50,369 nucleotides of DNA from JAHEJB01 sp041748175. GTDB taxonomy: Bacteria > Bacteroidota > Rhodothermia > Rhodothermales > Rubricoccaceae. A program made the position numbers and the translations under genes. Where the stretch lies: assembly GCA_041748175.1 (NCBI GenBank), contig JBGTDU010000038.1, forward strand, positions 1 to 50,369, in the 5' to 3' direction. This document shows positions 18,600 through 27,607 of the stretch, in pieces. How positions within the stretch are numbered: position 1 is the first letter of the stretch; each line of letters begins with the position of its first letter. The notes below the pieces were generated by a model. That model saw nothing but the letters and a program-made list of their open reading frames with translations. It was not told where the DNA came from and did no database searches.

Positions 18600-19670
18600 A
18601 TGCAACGCCTTTACAGCAACCTGATTGGCTGGGGCCATTACGCCCCGGGAACCGGAGTTTCCAATGACGAACTAGCCCGGACGGTCGATACGTCCGACGA
18701 GTGGATTCAATCGCGCTCAGGCATCAAGCAACGTCATATCGCGGGCGAGGGCGAGTTTACGTCCACGATGTCTTCGGAGTCTGCCCGACGCGCGATGGAC
18801 GTGGCTGGAATCGAACCTGAGGACATAGATTTTCTAATCGTCGCCACAAGCAGCCCGGATTACATGACGCCGCCGGTTTCGAGCCAGGTGCAGGATCAGC
18901 TTGGGCTGAAGTGCGGTGCAATGACGGCGATGGTGGGATGTACCGGCTTCGTTTACGCGCTCGTCACGGCTGACCAGTTTATCCAAACCGGTGCATACAA
19001 GACCATTCTGGTCGTGGGCGCTGAACTCATTTCGCGGAACCTCGACTGGGAAGACCGAACGACCTGCGTCCTGTTTGGAGATGGTGCCGGTGCAGTCGTT
19101 CTTCAAGCCACCGAAACGCCGTGCGGCGTGCGCGCCTTCGAGTTGGGCAGCGAGGGTGCCAGTCACGAGGCCATCATCGCATGGTGCCCCGGAACCGCAG
19201 AGCCCATTACGCACGAGCGCATTGACGCCCGTCGGCAGTATTTGCGCATGAATGGCCGGGAGGTCTTCAAGTTCGCGACGACGACAATGGGGGCCTCCCT
19301 CCAGCGAGTGATGGACAAGGCCGAGATGAGCCCTGACGACATCGACCTCTTCATCCCGCACCAGGCCAACGCGCGTATCATCGAGTACGCCGTGAAACAG
19401 ATGAACCTCCCGCCGGAAAAGGTGGTGGTGAACGTGGATCGCTACGGAAACACGTCGGCTGCTTCGATCCCCATTGCGCTCTCGGAAGCGCTTACGGAAG
19501 GCCGCGCAAAACCCGGCGACACGATCGCCTTCGTGGCCTTCGGTGCCGGGTTGACGTGGGCTTCTACCATCCTCGAACTTGGCCCGTCAGAAAAAGACTC
19601 GCTAAAACGCGCCGAGCCCGAGGCAACGGTGATTGACACGAATGGGGTTGTGGCAGGGTTGATTGCTTAA
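18600..19670 (+). CDS. fabH: 3-oxoacyl-ACP synthase III (KAS III)
   Basis: 356 residues from ATG at 18600. Catalytic triad residues are visible in the expected order: Cys in MVGCTGFVYALV, His in FIPHQANARIIEYA, Asn in VDRYGNTSAASIPIAL. The TSDEWIQSRSGIKQRHIA segment is typical of FabH. It condenses acetyl-CoA or branched acyl-CoA with malonyl-ACP to start fatty acid synthesis. It is slightly longer than the usual ~330 residues because of a C-terminal tail (SEKDSLKRAEPEATVID). It stands outside a fab cluster, so a role in another acyl-condensing pathway cannot be excluded. Confidence 0.88.
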   Translation: MQRLYSNLIGWGHYAPGTGVSNDELARTVDTSDEWIQSRSGIKQRHIAGEGEFTSTMSSESARRAMDVAGIEPEDIDFLIVATSSPDYMTPPVSSQVQDQLGLKCGAMTAMVGCTGFVYALVTADQFIQTGAYKTILVVGAELISRNLDWEDRTTCVLFGDGAGAVVLQATETPCGVRAFELGSEGASHEAIIAWCPGTAEPITHERIDARRQYLRMNGREVFKFATTTMGASLQRVMDKAEMSPDDIDLFIPHQANARIIEYAVKQMNLPPEKVVVNVDRYGNTSAASIPIALSEALTEGRAKPGDTIAFVAFGAGLTWASTILELGPSEKDSLKRAEPEATVIDTNGVVAGLIA

Positions 19671-19915
19671 TCGTCAGGCCGCTAATGAAATGCGTGGGCC
19701 CGTTCAGGTCAGTTTGCGGTTGAGTTGGCAGAAAGAGCTGCGTGCAAAAACCTCCAGCGTTTGAAGCGGAATTGCGGCGTAACTCCCGCATTCGAGGAAG
19801 TGGCTGATCTGGTTGTTCTGAGCAGAACCAAATAACGTTCTTTCAGCGAATGACTTGGTCGATCTCTTCAAGAGGAGCCCTTCTCTTGCGTGATCATAAG
19901 CATGCCCTCTTCCTC

Positions 19916-21277
19916 CTACGCCGCCATCGACAGCGCTTTGTCGAGAACGGCCAGCGTGAAGTCGGCGTCCTCTTTCGTGATGCACATGGGCGGTTTGATG
20001 CGCAGCACGTTGCCAGAGATCCCACCTTTCCCGACGAGCACGCCCATCTCCTTCATCGCATCCACGACGGCAGCGGTGGCCGCACCAGCAGGCTCTTTCG
20101 TTTCTCGGTCCGTGACGAGTTCGACGCCAAGCATCAGGCCCAGGCCGCGCACGTCGCCGATGAGCGCGTGCCGGGACATTAGCTCCTCCAACCCCGCCTT
20201 CATATGCCCGCCCACGACGCGGCAGTTCTCCTGCAGACCATCTTCTTCGATCACCTCCAGCACGGCCAATCCGGCGGCCATGCTGACCGGGTTGCCGCCG
20301 TACGTGTTGAAATGGAGGCGCTTCGTGAACGCCTCGGCGATCTCGCGGCGCGTTGTCACTGCCGCCAGCGGCGCGCCGTTGCCAATGCCCTTTGCCATCA
20401 CGACCATATCGGGGACGACATCAAAGTTCTGGAACCCCCAGTAGTGGTCGCCGGTGCGGCCGAAGCCCGTCTGCACCTCGTCGGCGATACAGAGGCCTCC
20501 GTGCTCGCGGACGATGGCATAGGCTTCGCCGAGGTAGTTCCGCGCGCCCATCGTGGCCCCGCCAACGCCTTGAATGGGCTCGGCGATGAACGCGGCGACG
20601 TGCCCGGACGTCGAAAAGCGGATGAGGTCGCGGATGTCCTCGGCACTGCGGTGCGCCTTCGCCTCCGGCGTGCCCGGATACGGATGTCGGTACGGATCGG
20701 GGCAGATCGCGTGGTGGATGCCCACGCCTTGCGGGATCTCGTGCTTCCACGTTTGAAGCGAAGTCAGCCCCATGGAGGTTGACGACATCCCGTGATAGGC
20801 ATTGCGAACGGCGATCACGTCCGTCGCGCCCGTGTACGCCCGCGCCATGTTGATGGCGAGCTCGTTGGCCTCGCTCCCGCTGCTGACGAAGTACGTCACA
20901 TCAAGACCGTCAGGCATCTTCTCAGCAACTTTCTCGGCAAGCGCGGGAAGATTTGGGTGGAGGTAGATCGTCGTCGCGTGCTGGAGCTTTGAGCTCTGGT
21001 CTTGCATCCTCTTAACGACTTTGGGATGCCCATGGCCACAGGAGACTGTGACGATCCCGGCGATCATATCGAGATAGCGCCGACCCTTCTCGTCGAAGAC
21101 GTACTGCATGTGGCCCTCGACCACCATCAGCGGCTCGGAGTAGAGCAAGAACAGTGAGGGGTGGACAAATTGCTTTCGCTGCGCAAGTACTTCCTCCCGC
21201 GACGGCCCGTCGTACGGTGCCGGTTGATGGTCGCAGGGCGGCAATTCCAGCGTGGATTCAGTCATTACTTCGGCCAT
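19916..21277 (-). CDS. Class III aminotransferase, alanine-glyoxylate/beta-alanine type
   Basis: About 453 residues from ATG at 21275-21277 (MAEVMTESTLELPP); an ATG four codons in is an alternative. PLP-fold type I class III motifs: FVSSGSEANELAINMAR, NAYHGMSSTSMG, AEPIQGVGG, IADEVQTGFGRTG, and the Schiff-base Lys in VVMAKGIGNGAPLAAV. The overall pattern matches AGXT2-like alanine-glyoxylate or beta-alanine-pyruvate aminotransferases. With the NCS1 transporter and beta-ureidopropionase genes upstream on the same strand, use of beta-alanine or beta-aminoisobutyrate from pyrimidine breakdown is likely. Confidence 0.87.
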   Translation of the reverse strand: MAEVMTESTLELPPCDHQPAPYDGPSREEVLAQRKQFVHPSLFLLYSEPLMVVEGHMQYVFDEKGRRYLDMIAGIVTVSCGHGHPKVVKRMQDQSSKLQHATTIYLHPNLPALAEKVAEKMPDGLDVTYFVSSGSEANELAINMARAYTGATDVIAVRNAYHGMSSTSMGLTSLQTWKHEIPQGVGIHHAICPDPYRHPYPGTPEAKAHRSAEDIRDLIRFSTSGHVAAFIAEPIQGVGGATMGARNYLGEAYAIVREHGGLCIADEVQTGFGRTGDHYWGFQNFDVVPDMVVMAKGIGNGAPLAAVTTRREIAEAFTKRLHFNTYGGNPVSMAAGLAVLEVIEEDGLQENCRVVGGHMKAGLEELMSRHALIGDVRGLGLMLGVELVTDRETKEPAGAATAAVVDAMKEMGVLVGKGGISGNVLRIKPPMCITKEDADFTLAVLDKALSMAA

Positions 21278-21340
21278 GGTTTGTTCGATAGGGAGAATGG
21301 ATTGGGAAGGAATTGTGCGCGGACTTCCTACTCTCAACGT

Positions 21341-21466
21341 GTCATCCTGAGCGGAGTTCGTGCCCGACTTGTCGGGAGCGAACGTAGTCGAAGGATCTAG
21401 CACCAAACAAGCATCGAGCTAATCTCAGGCTAGATCCTTCGACTCGCTACGCTCGCTCAGGATGAC
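21341..21466. repeat. Long inverted repeat with TCATCCTGAGC ends
   Basis: The segment starts GTCATCCTGAGCGGAG and ends CGCTCAGGATGAC. Its inner arms GTCGAAGGATCTAG (near 21388) and CTAGATCCTTCGAC (near 21430) are exact reverse complements, so the whole segment can fold. It belongs to the dispersed repeat family and lies between the aminotransferase and NCS1 genes. The right arm supplies the stop codon and final residues of the NCS1 transporter. Confidence 0.8.
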
Positions 21467-22949
21467 GAGTCGGGGAGGATGAAGGAAACGCCCGCGTCAA
21501 ACCCCAGTGTACGAGTCCCGCCAGCAGCAGACTGACGAACCACGCATAGGGATAGATCGCGTCGAAGATCGGGGCGACCCGGATGGATCCGCCCGACGCT
21601 TGCGCCAGAAATCCCGGCACGTTGGGCAGGATGCCGACCAGCATGGCCACCATCGCCCGCCAGTTGAATCCGCTTCCACCGAAAGCGTACTGCCCGTCCG
21701 CTCGGTAGAGATCGTCCGCGTCAAGCGTCGCGCGCCGGAGGATGAAATAGTCCACCAACATGACACCGGCGATGGACCCGAGCAAAGCGCTGTACCCAAT
21801 CAGCCACGTAAAGATGTAGTTCGAGAGGTCGGTGTACAGTTTCCACGGGAAGATCAGGATCCCGATCACGCCCGTAATCAGGCCTCCTCGTTTGAACGAG
21901 ATGACACGCGGCCAGAGGTTCGAGAAATCGTTGGCTGGCGAGACGACGTTGGCGGCGATGTTCGTCGAAAGCGTGGCGATGGTCAGCGCAAACAGCGCGA
22001 AGCCGACGATCAGCTTGCTGTCGAAGCGCCCAAGCAGCTGCACGGGGTCCCAGATGGCCTCGCCGAAGACGAGCACCGTGGCGCTCGTCACCGCAATCCC
22101 GACGAATGAATAGAGCATCATCGTCGTGGGAAGCCCTATCACCTGCCCCAGTATCTGGTCTTTCTGTGATCGGGCGTATCGAGTAAAGTCGGGGATGTTG
22201 AGCGAGAGGGTCGCCCAGAATCCAACCATCGCCGTCAGGTTCGGCCAGAAGACTTTCCAGAAGTTGAAATCGCCGACGAGGTCACCGCGAACAGCCGCCA
22301 CGGTTTCATCCGATAACACTCGGCCGAATCCGCCGCCCGCCGAGAGCCCCCACCAAAGCAACCCCAGGCCAACAAGCAGCAGGAACGGTGCCGCCAGCGT
22401 TTCCAGCCATTTGATGGTGTCGATCCCGGCGAGAATGACCGCGATGTTGATCCCCCAGAACACGAGGAAGCACGCGAGCTGCCCCCACGACAGCCCGATG
22501 ACCGGAACCAGATCCGCAGGCCCCGCCGATTCAAAACCGAAAAGCACAGAGAGCAAGACGTAGATGGCCGAGCCGCCGATCCACGTCTGGATACCAAACC
22601 AGCCGCAGGCGACGAGCGCGCGCATGAGCGCCGGGATGTTCGCCCCGAGTGTTCCGAACGACGACCGGATCAGAACGGGGAACGGCACGCCGTACTTGGT
22701 GCCTGCGTGGGCATTGAGGACCATCGGTACCAGCACAATCAGGTTGCCGAGTGTGATCGTCAACAGCGCCTGCCCCCAGGTCATCCCCTGCGAAATCAGT
22801 CCGGCCGCGAGCGTGTACGTGGGGATGCAAACGGCCATGCCGACCCATAGCGCGGAGATGTTCCACATGCCCCACGTCCGGGCTTCCAGTGTCACGGGCG
22901 CGAGGTCCTCGTTGTAGAGGGGAGATTGTCGGATGTCGGATGATGGCAT
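21447..22949 (-). CDS. NCS1-family nucleobase:cation symporter
   Basis: 500-residue integral membrane protein with about 12 hydrophobic segments. The N-terminal motif EARTWGMWNISALWVGM is the NCS1 (purine/uracil/allantoin/hydantoin permease) signature, followed by GTKYGVPFPVLIRSSFGT and, mid-protein, SLNIPDFTRYARSQKDQ. It imports a nucleobase or hydantoin-type compound with a cation. Placed between aminotransferase and ureidopropionase genes, uracil or a hydantoin is the likely substrate (inference). The C-terminal tail SSSPTRHPERA is read from an intergenic repeat, so the native tail was probably replaced or extended. Confidence 0.9.
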   Translation of the reverse strand: MPSSDIRQSPLYNEDLAPVTLEARTWGMWNISALWVGMAVCIPTYTLAAGLISQGMTWGQALLTITLGNLIVLVPMVLNAHAGTKYGVPFPVLIRSSFGTLGANIPALMRALVACGWFGIQTWIGGSAIYVLLSVLFGFESAGPADLVPVIGLSWGQLACFLVFWGINIAVILAGIDTIKWLETLAAPFLLLVGLGLLWWGLSAGGGFGRVLSDETVAAVRGDLVGDFNFWKVFWPNLTAMVGFWATLSLNIPDFTRYARSQKDQILGQVIGLPTTMMLYSFVGIAVTSATVLVFGEAIWDPVQLLGRFDSKLIVGFALFALTIATLSTNIAANVVSPANDFSNLWPRVISFKRGGLITGVIGILIFPWKLYTDLSNYIFTWLIGYSALLGSIAGVMLVDYFILRRATLDADDLYRADGQYAFGGSGFNWRAMVAMLVGILPNVPGFLAQASGGSIRVAPIFDAIYPYAWFVSLLLAGLVHWGLTRAFPSSSPTRHPERA

Positions 22950-23172
22950 GATTAAAACCCCTCCCTTTTTAAGGGGCGGCGCTCAGCGGCGCTGCAAGGC
23001 ATGAGCGGAGACCATCGTGCCGAGCTTATGAGGCGGAGGTTTTACCGCAAGGATGGCATCGACTCGGAGGCTGATGGCCATTGGAGGCACTTCAACATCT
23101 CCCAACAAACCCCCACCCCTCCTTCGTCGGGGAGCCCCCTTGAAAAATGGGCGGTTTCTGCTTGTCGGCCCC

Positions 23173-24042
23173 TCATGCCCTTACCGTAGCCTCGTAGGTC
23201 TCTGGCCTTCGGTCGCGGTAGAATTGCCACGTGTTGCGCACCTCCCGAATCAGGTCCAGATCGAGATCGGCCACGAGCACGGCGTCTCCCTCGCGTGGGG
23301 CTTCCGCTACAATTTGCCCTCGGGGATTTGCGAAGTACGACGTTCCGTAGAACTCACCGATGTTCCAGGGCGCCTCGGTGCCCGGGCGGTTGATAGCGCC
23401 AACGAAGTACATGTTGGCGCACGCGGCGGCGGGCTGTTCGAGCTTCCAGAGGTACTCGCTCAGTCCTGCAACGGTGGCTGAAGGATTGAAAACGATTTCC
23501 GCGCCGTTCAGGCCGAGTTCGCGCCAGCCCTCGGGGAAATGCCGGTCGTAGCAGATGTAGACACCGACTTTCCCGACCACCGTATCGAACACCGGGTAGC
23601 CGAGATTCCCCGGCCGGAAGTAGAACTTCTCCCAGAAGCCGGGATCGCAGTGCGGTATATGGATTTTCCGAAACTTGCCCAGATACGAGCCATCGGCGTC
23701 GATGACCGCCGCGGTGTTGTAGTAGACGCCCGTCATGTCCTCCTCGTACATCGGTACGACGATCACCATGTTGTGCTTTTTGGCGAGGTCCTGCATCACG
23801 CGTGTCGTCGGCCCGTCGGGGATCTGCTCCGTCAGCCCGTACCACTTTGTCTCCTGCTCGGCCGCGAAGTAAGGCCCGTTGAACAGCTCCTGCAAGCAGA
23901 CGATCTTCGCGCCTTTCTCGGCCGCCCCCTGGATCAAGCCGACATGCTTGTCCAGCATCGATTGCTTGATCGTTTCGATAGGGCTCTCGGCGCTCTCGGA
24001 TAGCGTGGCCTGGATGAGCGCGGCGCGGACGATGCGGGGCAT
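23173..24042 (-). CDS. Beta-ureidopropionase / N-carbamoyl amide hydrolase
   Basis: 289 residues, nitrilase superfamily. The Glu-Lys-Cys triad is visible: Glu in IVCLQELFNGPYF, Lys in GKFRKIHIPHCDPGFWEK and Cys in VGVYICYDRHFPEGWREL. The HCDPGFWEKFYF segment is typical of N-carbamoyl-beta-alanine amidohydrolases and of plant-type N-carbamoylputrescine amidases. Given the neighbouring NCS1 transporter and omega-type aminotransferase genes, hydrolysis of N-carbamoyl-beta-alanine in pyrimidine catabolism is the best reading. The 223 bp to the transporter gene contain AACCCCTCCC-type repeats but no gene. Confidence 0.88.
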   Translation of the reverse strand: MPRIVRAALIQATLSESAESPIETIKQSMLDKHVGLIQGAAEKGAKIVCLQELFNGPYFAAEQETKWYGLTEQIPDGPTTRVMQDLAKKHNMVIVVPMYEEDMTGVYYNTAAVIDADGSYLGKFRKIHIPHCDPGFWEKFYFRPGNLGYPVFDTVVGKVGVYICYDRHFPEGWRELGLNGAEIVFNPSATVAGLSEYLWKLEQPAAACANMYFVGAINRPGTEAPWNIGEFYGTSYFANPRGQIVAEAPREGDAVLVADLDLDLIREVRNTWQFYRDRRPETYEATVRA

Positions 24043-24285
24043 GGGGTTCGGAAGTCAGGGTGTTAAAGACGCGGTTCGGTCAATCTAGGCATCCCGCGAC
24101 GATCTGTTTTCCGAAATCACCATCTCTGTTCACGGGGCACACTGCCACGTCACCCTGCAAGGCGGGAGCTCTTGGACTCCGCCTCCTACAAGTTAGCGGG
24201 CTACCAAAACCAACGCCCATGTTCATCGCGCGGACGCTGGTAAGCCTCCCGATTGACCCGTCCTGTCCTTCACCGCTGACTTGCC

Positions 24286-25401
24286 TCAGTGGCAACTCTG
24301 CCCTTCCAGGAACCAGCACTCAGTGAACGGGCTTGTCTTGAAGAACGCGAGCAGGCGGTCTGCAACCTTTCGGCCACCGCTCTCCGTCACGTGCATACCG
24401 TCGAGGGGCGAGAAGTCCTCTCGCGTCCAGATAAGGCCATCATTGCGGGCGCGGTCGCCGTACGACCAGAGGTAGGGACCCCAGGCCATGAATGGCGTCC
24501 CCGTCAGGTCTCCCGTGTTAGCATCAACCTCGCCAATGGCACGCTGCGTGATCTGCGCTTCGATGGCCCACTTCGTCCCGAAGCCTGTCTCGTAGGCCCA
24601 CGGCTCCGGGCTGTGCTGGTCGGGCTCAGAATATCCGCCGTAGATGCGGCTCGTGAAAAATATCTGACGGAGGTTTGGATACCGCGCTCTGAGCGCCCGA
24701 ACGACATCGCCAATCGTCCTTTCGAGTTTGTAGGCGGACGCGTTGGGATGAGGAAGTGACGGTCGACTGGGCTCTTCGGCCAAGACCGACTTTACCCAAA
24801 CAACTTGCACCTGAGCCTCCGTAAGACCGAACGCAGGCAACACGTCCGTGGCAATGCGAGCATATTCGTCATCATCGGCCGCATCCCATCGGTCCAGCGC
24901 CTGGCCGACCCTCGCACCATTGATGATGACAAGCTTGTCATTGATGGAAGGGTCATCAGCTGCCTGGCCCATGAACGTGTGCGGCAGGCATGGCGGTTCG
25001 CCCATGGCACCGGAACTGGCCGCGTGGCACCACTCCAACGAAGCATTCGACATGGAGATGGACATGAGCCCGATCGCCCCGTTCGGATTCGGCTCACCGG
25101 TGGCGTCGATGGGTTGGATCCGGCGCGCCATCGTCGTCCCAAAGTCCGCGTGGGCCGCTGGCGCTACGTTGTTCCCGAAGTACAGGCCGCCTTGCAGCCC
25201 CATATACTCTACCACACTGCCAGCAGCCGCCGTAGAAACCAGATTGCCCATATCCATGAGCGGGGTGGCCTGGCCGTTGCCCCCTGCGGCTGGTGTTGAT
25301 CCTGATAGGGTATGTGAACTACCCGCTTCAGGTGCAACGGTTGTGTCGCATGCCGCGAAAGTCAGGGCGGCAAGAAGTACGAGGGCTATATGGCGGAGCA
25401 T
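24286..25401 (-). CDS. Putative lipoprotein, possibly SGNH-hydrolase-like
   Basis: 371 residues with signal peptide MLRHIALVLLAALTFAAC and lipobox Cys at residue 18. A Gly/Ser/Ala linker follows. The body contains KLVIINGARVGQALDRWD, QVQVVWVKSVL, IFFTSRIYGGYSEPD and a C-terminal DGMHVTESGGRKVADRLLAFF. The D-x-x-H spacing there resembles the catalytic Asp-His of SGNH hydrolases, but no clear GDS nucleophile motif is seen, so the enzyme assignment is tentative. It stands alone; the 243 bp to the ureidopropionase gene hold nothing I can name. Confidence 0.6.
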   Translation of the reverse strand: MLRHIALVLLAALTFAACDTTVAPEAGSSHTLSGSTPAAGGNGQATPLMDMGNLVSTAAAGSVVEYMGLQGGLYFGNNVAPAAHADFGTTMARRIQPIDATGEPNPNGAIGLMSISMSNASLEWCHAASSGAMGEPPCLPHTFMGQAADDPSINDKLVIINGARVGQALDRWDAADDDEYARIATDVLPAFGLTEAQVQVVWVKSVLAEEPSRPSLPHPNASAYKLERTIGDVVRALRARYPNLRQIFFTSRIYGGYSEPDQHSPEPWAYETGFGTKWAIEAQITQRAIGEVDANTGDLTGTPFMAWGPYLWSYGDRARNDGLIWTREDFSPLDGMHVTESGGRKVADRLLAFFKTSPFTECWFLEGQSCH

Positions 25402-25604
25402 GGCGGATGGAGTCTGACGAAAAAAATCCGCTGCTCGGATTGAACGCGAACTGACACTTTCTCATATCGACCGTGCCGGGCCCAACCTTTACCCAACGAC
25501 ACACATCGTCCTGGCATATAGCGGACGATGTTGCACGTTCTTCAATAGGATCCTCAACGAAAGCAAAATGTCGGTACGGCCTGCAGGCCATGCCGACATT
25601 CGAG

Positions 25605-25678
25605 TGTGCCCGGGGTGATTCGAACACCCGACCGTCTGATTCGAAGTCAGAAACTCTATCCAGCTGAGCTACGGGCAC
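25605..25678 (-). tRNA. tRNA-Arg (anticodon TCG)
   Basis: The minus strand reads GTGCCCG at the 5' end and CGGGCAC plus discriminator A at the 3' end. D-arm TAGCTCAGCTGGATAGAG, anticodon arm TCTGA-CTTCGAA-TCAGA (anticodon TCG), and T-arm with GTTCGAATC are all present. 74 nt, CCA not encoded. Confidence 0.93.
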
Positions 25679-25830
25679 ATGGGTATACGGCGCGAAGATA
25701 CGGGTCTCCCTTCTGCCGAGCCTTTGGTTGTAGCTCGTAGGGTCCGATGGTGGCCAGTTGAAGGCGACGTTATTAACCGTTCCGTAAATCAAAAAGCCGA
25801 GCCAGTCGGATGACCGGTTCGGCACGATTG

Positions 25831-25904
25831 TACGCCCGGAAGGATTCGAACCTCCGACCTTCTGATCCGTAATCAGATGCTCTATCCAGCTGAGCTACGG
25901 GCGC
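25831..25904 (-). tRNA. tRNA-Arg (anticodon ACG)
   Basis: The minus strand reads GCGCCCG at the 5' end and CGGGCGT plus discriminator A at the 3' end, closing with one G-T pair. The anticodon arm TCTGA-TTACGGA-TCAGA gives anticodon ACG (A34 normally deaminated to inosine). D-arm and T-arm are canonical. It lies 152 bp upstream of the tRNA-Arg(TCG) gene on the same strand, probably co-transcribed. Confidence 0.93.
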
Positions 25905-25983
25905 TTCGGGAGCGGGTGGCTCCACATCTGCGACAAAGATACGGGTCGTCAAAAAAGCACCCCAATGAAGATTGCCACAACCG

Positions 25984-26814
25984 TCAGTCGCACTTGAGAA
26001 GGGCTTCTTCGCCATCCAAGAACCAAAAGTGATGGGTCGGCCCGCGGCCGTTCCCGATGGACAAGGAGTGGCGGATGGCTTCGGTGAGGTAGGCTTTTGC
26101 ACGTCGGATCGCCTCTCGCAGGTCGTAGCCTTTCGCAAGATTGGCGGCAATCGCGGATGCGAGGGTGCAGCCCGTGCCGTGCGTGTTCTTCGTGTCAATG
26201 CGCTCGGCGCGAAAAAGCGTTTCGCCTTCCACGCCAACCAGCACGTCAACCGCGTCGGCTTCGCCTTCGAGGTGCCCACCCTTGACGAGAACGGCTTGCG
26301 GCCCCATGGCCAGGATCACCTTCGCTGCCCTGCGAGCGTCGTCCAGCGTGATGACAGGAAATCCCGCCAGCACTTCTGCTTCGTGCGTGTTCGGGGTAAG
26401 AAGATCAGCAAGCGGCAGCATCCGCGATTTCAACGCCTCAACCGCATTCGACTGAAGCAGCAGGTCGCCGCTCGTAGCCACCATGACCGGATCGACGACG
26501 ACGGGGCCGAGTCGATGCCGCTCAATCCCATCGGCGACAGCGTGTATGATGGCCTCGGAAGACAGCATCCCGGTCTTCACCGCGTGGATCTTAAAATCCT
26601 TCGCCACGGCATCAATCTGCGCGGTGATGATCGCGTCGGGCAAATCGAAGGAGGCGGTGACACCCTGCGTGTTTTGTGCGGTGACAGCCGCCACCACGCT
26701 CATTCCATAAACACCGTTCGCCTGGAACGCCTTGATATCGGCCTGCAAGCCCGCTCCGCCGCCGGAGTCGCTCCCGGCGATGGTCAGCGCAGTCCGTATA
26801 AGCGATTCATTCAT
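25984..26814 (-). CDS. thiD: Hydroxymethylpyrimidine/phosphomethylpyrimidine kinase
   Basis: 276 residues. It phosphorylates HMP and HMP-P to HMP-PP for thiamine synthesis. The motifs ALTIAGSDSGGGAGLQADIK, GVYGMSVVAAVTAQNTQGV, PVVVDPVMVATSG and the ribokinase-type anion hole/catalytic segment NTHGTGCTLASAIAANLA are all present. It is the last gene of the thiO-S-G-E-D group, but it is separated from thiE by about 150 bp that contain an inverted-repeat element. Read-through or a separate promoter must serve it. Confidence 0.95.
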   Translation of the reverse strand: MNESLIRTALTIAGSDSGGGAGLQADIKAFQANGVYGMSVVAAVTAQNTQGVTASFDLPDAIITAQIDAVAKDFKIHAVKTGMLSSEAIIHAVADGIERHRLGPVVVDPVMVATSGDLLLQSNAVEALKSRMLPLADLLTPNTHEAEVLAGFPVITLDDARRAAKVILAMGPQAVLVKGGHLEGEADAVDVLVGVEGETLFRAERIDTKNTHGTGCTLASAIAANLAKGYDLREAIRRAKAYLTEAIRHSLSIGNGRGPTHHFWFLDGEEALLKCD

Positions 26815-26823
26815 TGCACACCC

Positions 26824-26987
26824 AGGGGTCTGTCGGACTTAGGGGTTCGTTACGAGGCGAGTGGGCAATCGAGACCAGTTGTTCGCTCTTATAAGGCGCA
26901 TAGCGGGACTATGTAACGAAAAAGAGCGGAGAAATGGGCCGAGTATCCGCCGCCGCAGTAGAATCCTCCTAAGTCCGACCGACCCCT
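26824..26987. repeat. MITE-like inverted repeat between thiE and thiD
   Basis: AGGGGTCTGTCGGACTTAGG (26824-26843) and CCTAAGTCCGACCGACCCCT (26968-26987) are 20-bp inverted repeats with one mismatch, bounding a 164-bp unit. Inside, TTCGTTAC (26845) pairs with GTAACGAA (26913). The right arm encodes the last residues and stop of thiE (VGRT-stop). It could be a small non-autonomous element or a structured leader ahead of thiD; no TPP-riboswitch consensus is visible. Confidence 0.65.
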
Positions 26988-27607
26988 AGGTTGCGGTAAG
27001 CTTTCAGTCGCGCAACCGGATCGGCTGCACCCAGCAGGTCGGAGAGTACGGCAACTCCGTAGGAACCCACATCCAGGCAGGTCGATGCTCCTACCGGCGT
27101 AATCCCGCCAAGGGCAAAAACAGGAAAGTTGGGGACGGCATCGCAAACCTCGGCGAGCGAACTAACGCCCAGGGGTTGGGTCTCCGGGTGCGTTGCCGTC
27201 GGGAAGATCGGCGAGAGCGTCGCGTAATCGGAACCCGTTTTGGCGGCGCGGCGGATGTCCTCCAGCGAGTGCGCCGAGTAGCCGAGCGGCCTTTCCGCCT
27301 CGGAAGCCCGCACAACGTTTAAGGTTCGCCTCCCAACATGAATCCCACACGCAAGGTCCGTAGCCACCTTGCGACGCGAGTTGATGACGAGAACAACATC
27401 AGGCTGGAGAATACGGAGTCGATCTGCCAGATCGTGGGCTGCATCGTCGAAGTCCTCAATTGCGGCGACGTGATCGCGAAGTTGCACGAACGTCAATCCG
27501 GCCTCGACCAAAACGCAGACACGGGTCCGAATCTCTTCCGCCGTCTGCTTCGCGCGCCCGGAGGCGAACCCGTCGGCAATCAGCATGAGCCGGGGCAACG
27601 GATTCAC
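26969..27607 (-). CDS. thiE: Thiamine-phosphate synthase / TenI-like protein
   Basis: 212 residues, TIM-barrel. LMLIADGFAS, VLVEAGLTFVQLRDH, VVLVINSRRKVA (the usual iND position), GIHVGRRTL, GYSAHSLEDIRRA, DYATLSPIFPTATHP and FALGGITPV follow the ThiE/TenI order. The canonical ThiE VGP-x-GP motif is not obvious, so a TenI-type thiazole tautomerase role is an alternative. Its ATG (27605-27607) overlaps the thiG stop by 4 nt, indicating translational coupling. The C-terminus comes from an inverted repeat arm. Confidence 0.85.
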   Translation of the reverse strand: MNPLPRLMLIADGFASGRAKQTAEEIRTRVCVLVEAGLTFVQLRDHVAAIEDFDDAAHDLADRLRILQPDVVLVINSRRKVATDLACGIHVGRRTLNVVRASEAERPLGYSAHSLEDIRRAAKTGSDYATLSPIFPTATHPETQPLGVSSLAEVCDAVPNFPVFALGGITPVGASTCLDVGSYGVAVLSDLLGAADPVARLKAYRNLGVGRT

